Part shown: piece by piece, positions 56,985 to 64,000 of the stretch | Layout: each line of letters starts with the position of its first letter | Numbering within the stretch: position 1 is the first letter of the stretch | Origin: Filobacillus milosensis | Lineage (GTDB): Bacteria; Bacillota; Bacilli; Bacillales; Alkalibacillaceae | DNA length: 64,000 nt | Direction: 5' to 3' | Assembly: GCF_004402015.1 (NCBI RefSeq) | Contig: NZ_SOPW01000002.1 | Span: 1 to 64,000, forward strand | Position numbers and translations under genes: made by a program | The notes under the pieces: model-generated | What the model saw: only the letters and a program-made list of their open reading frames with translations | What the model was told of the DNA's origin: nothing | Database searches by the model: none

Positions 56985-57848
56985 TTGTTAGAAGCTTTAT
57001 TAAAATTTGAATTACTAAGAAATACATTCTATACAGGATTATTAGTCGGACTGATTGCCCCATTACTTGGCACGTTTATTGTAGTTCGCCGTCAATCGAT
57101 GATCGCTGACGGTCTATCTCATGTGACCTTAGCTGGTTTAGCATTTGGCTTGTTCATGCAAAAAAAATACACCTTACTCATGTTCACGCCTTTCCACACC
57201 GGAATTGCTTTTTCAATAATAGGTGCCTTAATTATTGAAAATTTACGCGATGTATATAAAGCATTTCAAGAAATCGCAATCCCAATTATTTTGTCCATGG
57301 GTGTAGGGTTAAGTATTGTATTTATTGCACTTGCCGACGGAATTAATACGAACATTTTCTCATATTTGTTTGGGTCAGTCGCTGCAGTAAGTCGGTCAGA
57401 CTTATATTTGATTATCACTATTTCTTTATTTGTATTAATCATGATTTTCGCCCTTTATCAAAAATTATTCGCTTTATCATTTGATGAAGAATTTGCGAAA
57501 GTTTCAGGCATACAAGCCAAACTGATTCATTTTATTTTCATTCTAATGACAGCACTTGTAATTTCAGCTTCTATTAGAATTGTTGGTGTTTTACTAGTTT
57601 CAGCTCTTATGACATTGCCTGTCGCAACAAGCATGAGAGTTGCGAAAAGCTTTAAACAAACTATCATCTATAGTATTATTTATGGAGAGATTGCCGTTAT
57701 ACTAGGTTTAATTTCTGGATACTATTTTGAAATTCCACCTGGCGGTACGATTGTAATTGTTTCGTCTTTACTTCTTGGATTAACGCTTCTATATAACAAA
57801 GTTAAATTCAAAGTAGCATTAAAAAAGGATGATCACTATGCAGCTTGA
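56985..57848 (+). CDS. znuB: Zinc ABC transporter permease ZnuB
   Basis: 287 residues with about eight membrane helices of the ABC-3 family. IVVRRQSMIADGLSHVTLAGLAFG near 30 and the VLLVSALMTLPVATSMRVAKSF stretch near 205 are the conserved segments. A TTG start at 56985 with AAAGGGGC eight bases upstream. Overlaps the zur start by 11 bases. Confidence 0.95.
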   Translation: MLEALLKFELLRNTFYTGLLVGLIAPLLGTFIVVRRQSMIADGLSHVTLAGLAFGLFMQKKYTLLMFTPFHTGIAFSIIGALIIENLRDVYKAFQEIAIPIILSMGVGLSIVFIALADGINTNIFSYLFGSVAAVSRSDLYLIITISLFVLIMIFALYQKLFALSFDEEFAKVSGIQAKLIHFIFILMTALVISASIRIVGVLLVSALMTLPVATSMRVAKSFKQTIIYSIIYGEIAVILGLISGYYFEIPPGGTIVIVSSLLLGLTLLYNKVKFKVALKKDDHYAA

Positions 57849-58248
57849 GCAAGCCTTAACAATTTTAAAAGATGAAGGATATAAATATACGGAAAAACGC
57901 GAAGATATTTTAAATTTCTTTAATAAAGAAGATGGTTACCGCACAGCCAGCGACCTATTAAATTATTTAAGCAAAAAATATAGCGGAATTAGTTACGACA
58001 CGATTTATCGTAACCTTCATTTATTTCATGACTTAAATATTTTAGAAACGACTGAGCTAGGTGGAGAAAAACATTTTCGACTTTCATGTGGTCACGATGA
58101 ACACCACCACCATTTCATTTGTAAGTCATGTGGAAAGACAAAAGCTATTGAATCATGTCCGATGAACCATATAAGACAGAACTTTGATGGTTATTATATT
58201 GAGAATCATAAATTTGAAGTATACGGACTATGTCCGAGTTGTCTTTAA
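57838..58248 (+). CDS. zur: Fur-family zinc uptake regulator Zur
   Basis: 136 residues from the ATG at 57838 (MQLEQALTILKDEG), with AAAAGGA upstream; the ATG at 57829 would be too near the ribosome site. A winged helix N-terminal half, then HHHHFICKSCGKTKAIESC and YGLCPSC, giving the two CxxC structural zinc pairs. Feedback control of znuACB is expected because the operon carries a perfect Zur box and zur is its last gene. Confidence 0.95.
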   Translation: MQLEQALTILKDEGYKYTEKREDILNFFNKEDGYRTASDLLNYLSKKYSGISYDTIYRNLHLFHDLNILETTELGGEKHFRLSCGHDEHHHHFICKSCGKTKAIESCPMNHIRQNFDGYYIENHKFEVYGLCPSCL

Positions 58249-58252
58249 TATA

Positions 58253-58290
58253 AAAATTCGCCTTAGATTCTATCATAGAACCTAAGGCGT
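58253..58290. terminator. Terminator between zur and the GGDEF-EAL gene
   Basis: CGCCTTAGATTCTAT pairs with ATAGAACCTAAGGCG (one mismatch); convergent genes. Confidence 0.8.
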
Positions 58291-58294
58291 TAAT

Positions 58295-60586
58295 TTATTT
58301 AACCACATACAATAACTGTTCAATTTCTTTTGCAGGTATAGGTTTTGAGAAATAAAAACCCTGACCAATACGACACCCAATTGAACGCAAGTAATTCATC
58401 TGGGCTTGTGTCTCAACACCTTCTCCTATTATTTCAACCTCACACAACTTTGCTAAGTCCACAATGAAATCAACCATATTCTTTCCTTCATTAAATCCAA
58501 TCATATTGATAAACGAACGATCGATTTTCACAAAATCCACAGGTAAATCTCTCATATATTTAAGTGAACTATAACCCGTTCCAAAATCATCAATACTAAT
58601 TTTAATCCCAGCTTCCCTCAACTGATTTAACTTTCCTAAATTATTCTCGATATCCATTGTAATCGATTCTGTTATTTCAATCTCAAATACACCTTTAGGA
58701 ATTTGGTAAGCATCTATGATGTCTAAAACTTCAGTAACAAACTCTCGCTTCGCGAACTGCTTAGCTGAAATATTCACAGAAAAACTAGGAATATTAATGC
58801 CTGCTTTCTTCCAACTTACGTAGTCTTCACAAGCTTTTTTTATGACATAATCCGTCATCGAAAAAATTAAGCCTGTTTCTTCAGCGATTGGGATAAACAC
58901 GCCTGGGGAAATCATTCCTTGTTCAGGGTGGAACCATCTCGAAAGTGCTTCAACACCTTGAATACTTCCTGTATCCATATCAATTTTGGGTTGATAATAC
59001 AGTTCAATTTCATTGTTCAAAATTGCCCGATGGAGTTCATTTTCATAAAAATAAGTTTCCATATGCTCATTCATTGAAGAATCATAAAAGCTATAAGAAT
59101 CACGCAGCTTTTTAGCATTTTTTAAAGCGGCATTACCTTTTTGATAGATTTCTTCAAACCTCATTCCATCATTAGGATAGACAGATATTCCAAAAGATAT
59201 CGTCGGATGAATCACTTCTTCTCCTATATTAGTCGGTTGTCTAAATTCTTCTTGTAAATTTGAAATAATAGCCTTCAATTCAGAGTCATTATCAACCCTA
59301 GGAATAAAAATACCGAACTCGTCACCCTTTAAACGAGCAACTAAACCTCTAGAGCGCACTTTATTTTTGATTGTTTTAGCGATAGATAGAATCAACTGAT
59401 CACCAAAATCGGTGCCATATTGTTGATTAATTGAGTGAAAACGATCAATATCTAATATCATAAAAGCGTGCTTACTGTCTGGTAACCTATTAATGTAATT
59501 AGCTGCTTCACCATTAAATGTATTAAAATTATAAAGTCCTGTAATAAAGTCAAAATGCTCTAAGTAGTCCAGTTCTTTTCTAAATTCTCTCTCATTGGTG
59601 TAATCACTGAACATCACTTGCAAACCTATGGTATCGCCATCTGAATCATATAAATTTGAATAAGCCAACTGCAGATACTTCTGCTCACCAGAAGCATTTA
59701 TAACTTCTCTATTTTGTTTAAATACTTCTGCTTCATTGTATGATTTCTTTAAATAAGAAGAAGCACCATGAAGAATTTGAGGTCCTACGTCTAAAACGGA
59801 TTGGTGTAATGCTTCTTCCCCTGAAATTCCAAGTATTTCTTCAGCTTGCCCGTTCCAGACATTAATTTTTCCTTTTGTATCACATGCAATTAAGCCTAAA
59901 GGTGAATGTTCTAATATGGCTTGTAGTTGGGTCTTAGTTATATGTAACATTTGGTCTTTTTTCTTACGTTCTTTTATATCAACAAGAAAACCAAAATAAT
60001 TGGTTAACTTTCCTTGTTCATCTACCACTTGGTGAAGAGTAAAATGCCTGGGTATTTTTTCTCCTTTTTTATCCATCATCAAGACTTCACTTTCCCAGTG
60101 ACCATCTTCTTCTAATGTTCGTCGCATTTTCCGATAACTTTCATTTGACTGAAACTGCAATACACGTTCATAACGTTCATCAATGACTTCTTCACTCGAT
60201 TGCCCTACCATATCAAGAAACTGTTTGTTCGTTTTTAAGATATAACCAATATGGTCTGTGATTAATAACCCCTGGTTTAAGTTATTGAATGCTTCGTTCG
60301 TTAATGAGATTTCTTCCTCATTTCTTTGCAATTCTTTGTAAAAGTCGACATTCTTCCGAGTTTCTTTCATTAAGTAATAATAAAAGAATACCCCAGTCAT
60401 AAATACATAAAACCAACCCTTAAGTGATTGTATAAAAGAAATTGCAGATAAGTCTTGAACTAAAATTTCAACCAATCTGTCAGACATAGTAATCCACAAT
60501 AAACCAATCAACAAATACAACACTAAAAATTTAGTGGGAAATTGTTTTAACTGGCTAAGCTCTTGGTTATAACGATCGATAGTCAT
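58295..60586 (-). CDS. Membrane PAS-GGDEF-EAL protein (cyclic-di-GMP turnover)
   Basis: 763 residues from the ATG at 60586, with AAGGTG eight bases upstream. Two membrane helices (about 18-38, 50-70) lead two PAS domains (about 85-200, 210-330). The GGDEF-like domain follows, but its site reads RLKGDEFG, with Lys for the first Gly, so cyclase activity is doubtful. The EAL domain (about 510-755) has EALSRW near 538 and ENLGKLNQ, DDFGTGYSSL, and looks intact. A phosphodiesterase is therefore likely. Confidence 0.9.
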   Translation of the reverse strand: MTIDRYNQELSQLKQFPTKFLVLYLLIGLLWITMSDRLVEILVQDLSAISFIQSLKGWFYVFMTGVFFYYYLMKETRKNVDFYKELQRNEEEISLTNEAFNNLNQGLLITDHIGYILKTNKQFLDMVGQSSEEVIDERYERVLQFQSNESYRKMRRTLEEDGHWESEVLMMDKKGEKIPRHFTLHQVVDEQGKLTNYFGFLVDIKERKKKDQMLHITKTQLQAILEHSPLGLIACDTKGKINVWNGQAEEILGISGEEALHQSVLDVGPQILHGASSYLKKSYNEAEVFKQNREVINASGEQKYLQLAYSNLYDSDGDTIGLQVMFSDYTNEREFRKELDYLEHFDFITGLYNFNTFNGEAANYINRLPDSKHAFMILDIDRFHSINQQYGTDFGDQLILSIAKTIKNKVRSRGLVARLKGDEFGIFIPRVDNDSELKAIISNLQEEFRQPTNIGEEVIHPTISFGISVYPNDGMRFEEIYQKGNAALKNAKKLRDSYSFYDSSMNEHMETYFYENELHRAILNNEIELYYQPKIDMDTGSIQGVEALSRWFHPEQGMISPGVFIPIAEETGLIFSMTDYVIKKACEDYVSWKKAGINIPSFSVNISAKQFAKREFVTEVLDIIDAYQIPKGVFEIEITESITMDIENNLGKLNQLREAGIKISIDDFGTGYSSLKYMRDLPVDFVKIDRSFINMIGFNEGKNMVDFIVDLAKLCEVEIIGEGVETQAQMNYLRSIGCRIGQGFYFSKPIPAKEIEQLLYVVK

Positions 60587-60760
60587 TTTTATCACCTTGT
60601 CTTAAGAGTTGTTACTATTATACAACAAATTTACTGTTTTTTCTAAATATTTCGCCAATTTTTTTGCATTATATACTTATTATCGGTCCATTCAGGCATT
60701 TTTACAGTAGAATCTAATGAAGTTCAATGTTTATTTAGTGGATCAGATTGACTTTTACGA

Positions 60761-61055
60761 AGAGTGAAAGGCGGTGACTCCTGGTCGACTAGAATCGGCC
60801 ACGTCCTGCGCCTGCGGTTACTCGGCGCAAAATAACGCAAAGAAATAAAGCAAGTAGCTTTTGTGGCCAACGTCGACACTTGACCATCCAGGTCTTCGCG
60901 GGAACAGCACGAGCCGAAAATCACGCGGGATGCACCTGCGTCTTCTAGGAATGCTTCGAAGTAAGCTTCCTCGGTGCAAAGGTGCAATGGAGATTATTCA
61001 TTGATGTTCCTTCGTTGAGGCCGTGCCCGCGGAAAGCGTCCGCTTGTAGCGATTC
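60761..61055 (+). repeat. GC-rich intergenic repeat, copy 4 (long form)
   Basis: About 295 bp beginning GTGAAAGGCGGTGACTCC and ending CGTGCCCGCGGAAAGCGTCC-GCTTGTAGCG. It contains AGCACGAGCCGAAAATCACGC as copy 1 and a module like that in copy 3 ending GATTATTCATTGATGTTCC. The gene-free span 60587-61113 holds only this and the ftsW terminator. Confidence 0.85.
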
Positions 61056-61080
61056 GTAAAATCAAGAAAAAACTTTACAG

Positions 61081-61115
61081 AAAAAAGTGGACCTATTTAA
61101 ATAGATCCACCTTTT
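61081..61115 (-). terminator. Terminator of the FtsW/RodA-family gene
   Basis: On the minus strand AGGTGGATCTATTT pairs with AAATAGGTCCACTT, followed by TTTTT. Confidence 0.85.
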
Positions 61116-62298
61116 ATCTCGCAGCTTTAAATTGTTTTTCTTTAGAATTGTCAACCTCTTCTTCTCTGTTATAACCACGTACAATGTTACCTTTAATCGC
61201 TATGTTCATTAAGATGCCTAAGAAAGCGAAAGTAATAAGTAATGAAGAACCACCATAACTGATTAACGGCAAGGTGATACCAGTTATTGGTAATAATCCT
61301 GAAATAGCTCCCATATTAATTATCGCTTGAGATATGATTTGAAAGGTTATTCCAAGGGCAAGCAACCGCCCAAACTGATCTGGGGCTCTCTTCGCAATAA
61401 GGACACCTTTAAACATAAGAACCATAAACGAAATAATGACAAATAAAACACCAATCAATCCAAGTTCTTCAGCAATAATTGACATAATAAAATCAGTATG
61501 TGCTTCTGGTAAGAACCCTGACTTTTGAACACTATTTGCAAGTCCAACGCCATTAATTTTACCTGAAGCAATCGCTATTAATGAATGAATGAGTTGATAA
61601 CCATCACCTGAAGGGTCTGCAAACGGATCCATAAAAGAAGTTAAGCGCTCTCGACGATAGTCTGCGCCTAAAATTAATAAAAGGGCTCCTACTATTGCCA
61701 CCGAACCTAGGCCTAATAAGTGAATAAATTTAGCTCCGGCAAATAACAATATAATTCCACACGCAATCATGATTGAAGCAGCGGTTCCAAAGTCCGGCTG
61801 CAAGACGATTAACGTGAATACGCCTAATAATAACAACAATGGAGGTAACAACCCTTTATTAAAGCTATCTAAACGGTCTTCTTTCTTCGTTAGCGCATAC
61901 GCAAAATACAACACCATTGATATTTTTGCAAGTTCAGATGGCTGTAGTAAGAAGAAGCCTAAATCCAACCAACGAGTTGCACCGTTTCTTGTCACTCCAA
62001 GACCAGGAATAATAACTGCCAGGAGCAATAAAAATGTTATTAAAAACAATAAAGGCGTTAATTGCCCTAAACGACGATACGAAAACATACTCATAAAAAA
62101 GAACACAAACAAACCGAGTATTAACCAAAGTCGTTGGCGTTTAAAGTAAAAGGCAGGATCATTAACATTAGGGTCTAATCCAGCATGCACAAAACTTGCA
62201 CTATAAACCATGACTAGTCCAAATAATGATAGTAACAATATAATAACTAATAATGGATAATCCATATTTTTTAAATGTTTTTTCAAGCCGAACACCAT
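61114..62298 (-). CDS. SEDS-family glycosyltransferase (FtsW/RodA/SpoVE type)
   Basis: 394 residues with ten membrane helices. RNGATRWLDLGFFLLQPSELAKISMVLY near 108-135 holds the conserved polymerase region, and ITGITLPLISYGGSSLLITFAFLGILMN near 345 is the C-terminal signature. It polymerises lipid-linked peptidoglycan for division, elongation or the spore cortex. Sequence alone does not separate FtsW from SpoVE. Followed by a terminator. Confidence 0.92.
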   Translation of the reverse strand: MVFGLKKHLKNMDYPLLVIILLLSLFGLVMVYSASFVHAGLDPNVNDPAFYFKRQRLWLILGLFVFFFMSMFSYRRLGQLTPLLFLITFLLLLAVIIPGLGVTRNGATRWLDLGFFLLQPSELAKISMVLYFAYALTKKEDRLDSFNKGLLPPLLLLLGVFTLIVLQPDFGTAASIMIACGIILLFAGAKFIHLLGLGSVAIVGALLLILGADYRRERLTSFMDPFADPSGDGYQLIHSLIAIASGKINGVGLANSVQKSGFLPEAHTDFIMSIIAEELGLIGVLFVIISFMVLMFKGVLIAKRAPDQFGRLLALGITFQIISQAIINMGAISGLLPITGITLPLISYGGSSLLITFAFLGILMNIAIKGNIVRGYNREEEVDNSKEKQFKAAR

Positions 62299-62355
62299 CC
62301 TATATACAACTATAACTGAAAATGCTGAAAAACAGAATAGGATTTTCTTTGCATA

Positions 62356-62389
62356 TATAAAACTGCTCAGCAGTACGTCTGAGCAGTTT
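62356..62389 (-). terminator. Terminator of the ABC-F gene
   Basis: On the minus strand AACTGCTCAG pairs with CTGAGCAGTT, followed by TTTATATA. Confidence 0.88.
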
Positions 62390-62397
62390 GACTTAGG

Positions 62398-63999
62398 TTA
62401 TATTGTTGGTTGTGTCTTAATTTTCTTCACATCATCAAGATATTCTTCATAAGTCATAGACTTATCAATAATACCTTCATCTTTAATCTCGATGATACGA
62501 TTTGCAATCGTTTGAATGAATTGATGGTCGTGTGAACTAAAGATCACTGACCCCTTAAATTTAATTAAACCATTGTTAAGTGATTGAATTGACTCCAAGT
62601 CTAAGTGGTTTGTAGGATCATCAAGAACTAACACGTTCGCATTACTTAACATCATACGAGATAACATGCAACGTACTTTTTCTCCACCAGATAAAACACT
62701 TGCTTTCTTAAATACATCATCACCTGAAAATAACATACGACCTAAGAAACTACGTAAAAATGTCTCTGTCTCATCTTCTGGTGAATATTGACGTAACCAA
62801 TCAATTAAGTTTTTATCAGACCCTTCAAAGAACTCAGAGTTGTCTTTAGGGAAATAGGACTGAGATGTCGTTACTCCCCATTTGTAAGTTCCTTCATCTG
62901 GCTCGATTTCACCCATGATGATTTTCATAAATGTTGTAACAGCTAAATCATCACCGAGTAGTGCAATTTTATCGTCCTTCTCCATACGGAAGGTGACGTT
63001 ATCTAGCACTTTTTTGCCATCAATTGTTTTACTTAATCCTTTTACTTCAAGTAAATCGTTACCGATCTCGCGTTCAGGTGTAAACGCAATGTAAGGATAT
63101 TTTCTTGAAGATGGTTTAATATCATCTAACTCAATCTTATCAAGCAATTTCTTACGAGAGGTTGCTTGTTTGGATTTGGAAGCATTCGCACTGAAACGGG
63201 CAATAAACTCTTTCAGTTCTTTAACCTTTTCCTCTTTTTTCTTGTTTTGCTCTTGTGACATCTTAAGAGCTAATTGGCTTGATTCATACCAGAAATCATA
63301 GTTACCAACATAAAGCGTAATTTTCTCAAAGTCCAAGTCGGCAATGTGCGTACACACGTTGTTTAAGAAATTACGGTCGTGTGAAACAACAATGACCGTG
63401 TTTTCAAAGTTAATTAAAAACTCTTCTAACCAACGAATCGCTTGAATGTCTAAACCGTTTGTCGGCTCATCTAGAAGTAAAATATCTGGGTTACCAAATA
63501 ACGCTTGAGCTAATAATACTTTTACACGATCAGATTCTGATAGCTCTGACATCTTTTTATCGTGTACAGAGTCATCAACACCAAGACCTCGTAGTAATGT
63601 CGCTGCATCACCTTCAGCCTCCCAACCGTTTAATTCAGCAAATTCACCTTCAAGCTCTGCGGCACGCATGCCATCCTCTTCAGTAAATTCACCTTTAGCA
63701 TATATAGCGTCTTTTTCTTGCATGATTTCATGTAATCTTGTGTGACCCATGACCACAACATCAAGAACCTTTTCATCTTCGTACGCATAGTGGTCCTGTT
63801 TTAATACCGCAATACGCTCATCTTTACCTACAGAGACATGACCTTCTTGAGGTTCAATCTCACCTGATAATATTTTTAAGAACGTTGATTTACCAGCACC
63901 ATTAGCACCAATCAATCCATAACAATTCCCACTTGTAAATTTTATAGAAACATTTTCGAATAGTTTACGACTTGGAAAACGTAAACTAACGTCTGTTGC
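62398..63999 (-). CDS. ykpA: ABC-F ATPase, YkpA/YbiT type (cut by right edge)
   Basis: The reading frame continues past the window edge; visible sequence starts ATDVSLRFPSRKLFENVSIK, so only a few N-terminal residues are missing. Domain 1 has Walker A GANGAGKSTFLKIL and DEPTNGLD. Domain 2 has Walker-A-like GDDLAVTTF lacking the usual Lys, with LSGGEKVRCML and LDDPTNHLD, so the second site is degenerate. The linker with SANASKSKQATSRKKLLDK follows the first domain. ABC-F proteins act on the ribosome; the YkpA role is uncertain. Confidence 0.9.
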   Translation of the reverse strand, partial: ATDVSLRFPSRKLFENVSIKFTSGNCYGLIGANGAGKSTFLKILSGEIEPQEGHVSVGKDERIAVLKQDHYAYEDEKVLDVVVMGHTRLHEIMQEKDAIYAKGEFTEEDGMRAAELEGEFAELNGWEAEGDAATLLRGLGVDDSVHDKKMSELSESDRVKVLLAQALFGNPDILLLDEPTNGLDIQAIRWLEEFLINFENTVIVVSHDRNFLNNVCTHIADLDFEKITLYVGNYDFWYESSQLALKMSQEQNKKKEEKVKELKEFIARFSANASKSKQATSRKKLLDKIELDDIKPSSRKYPYIAFTPEREIGNDLLEVKGLSKTIDGKKVLDNVTFRMEKDDKIALLGDDLAVTTFMKIIMGEIEPDEGTYKWGVTTSQSYFPKDNSEFFEGSDKNLIDWLRQYSPEDETETFLRSFLGRMLFSGDDVFKKASVLSGGEKVRCMLSRMMLSNANVLVLDDPTNHLDLESIQSLNNGLIKFKGSVIFSSHDHQFIQTIANRIIEIKDEGIIDKSMTYEEYLDDVKKIKTQPTI

Positions 64000-64000
64000 T

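Noticed and set aside
60724-60987. Reading frames of 60-90 residues over the GC-rich repeats (also at 11737-12010 and 36388-36582)
   Set aside because: They lie wholly in repeats, lack ribosome sites and have no protein family; the open frame comes from high GC content.

Overview
The window is a piece of a low-GC Firmicutes chromosome, most probably from a spore-forming member of the Bacillaceae. Gene order follows the Bacillus subtilis yui-yum-yut-yun-suf-met-yus-fad region almost gene for gene. The sporulation genes lytH and yunB are present, and the RNA switches and operators (SAM-I, lysine, Mn2+, FadR, Zur, Fur and Rex-type) are of Bacillus type. Several sodium-coupled carriers (an NSS symporter and an NhaC-family protein) and the acidic proteins would fit a halophilic or alkaliphilic relative, but that is inference only.

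Layout. 1-0.5 kb: the end of an ISL3-type insertion sequence. 0.5-9.4 kb: deoD, bioY, pepA, yuiD, yuiC, yuiB, a type II NADH dehydrogenase, a ferredoxin-NADP reductase, and a TerC-family gene behind a Mn2+ riboswitch. 9.4-18.5 kb: Fe-S carriers (an ErpA/YutM-type A-type protein and the NifU-domain protein YutI), dapF, the yut cluster, lytH and membrane proteins. 18.6-23.6 kb: a CssRS-like two-component system divergent from an HtrA-type protease, an acetyltransferase and an exported amidase-like protein. 23.6-26.7 kb: the glyoxylate bypass operon, preceded by an unlisted 31-residue zinc-ribbon gene and by repeated 12-bp operator-like sites. 26.8-30.3 kb: two sodium-coupled carriers, one under a lysine riboswitch. 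30.3-35 kb: yunB, an HD-GYP phosphodiesterase and yunCDE. 36.6-41.9 kb: the sufCDSUB Fe-S assembly operon. 42-45.4 kb: metNIQ behind two SAM riboswitches in tandem. 45.5-54.5 kb: thioredoxin-like genes, gcvH, and fadNAE plus fadM for fatty-acid oxidation. 55-58.3 kb: znuACB-zur. 58.3-64 kb: a GGDEF-EAL protein, an FtsW/RodA-family gene and an ABC-F gene cut by the right edge.

Functional links. Fatty-acid oxidation (fadNAE, FadR box) yields acetyl-CoA that the glyoxylate bypass (aceBA) can assimilate. Metal homeostasis is prominent: Zur box and znuACB, a Fur-like box between yuzD and yutI, and the Mn2+ switch on the TerC-family gene. Fe-S assembly genes occur in two clusters.

The least explained structures are three short intergenic arrays at 4685, 35055 and 47658. 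In each, a conserved core recurs every 20-21 bp, about two helical turns. Each lies just beyond the intrinsic terminator of a minus-strand gene, and each has a different core. Four copies of a GC-rich modular repeat (11.8, 36.4, 53.4 and 60.8 kb) and two terminator-like hairpins whose 3' arm carries the next gene's Shine-Dalgarno sequence are further oddities.
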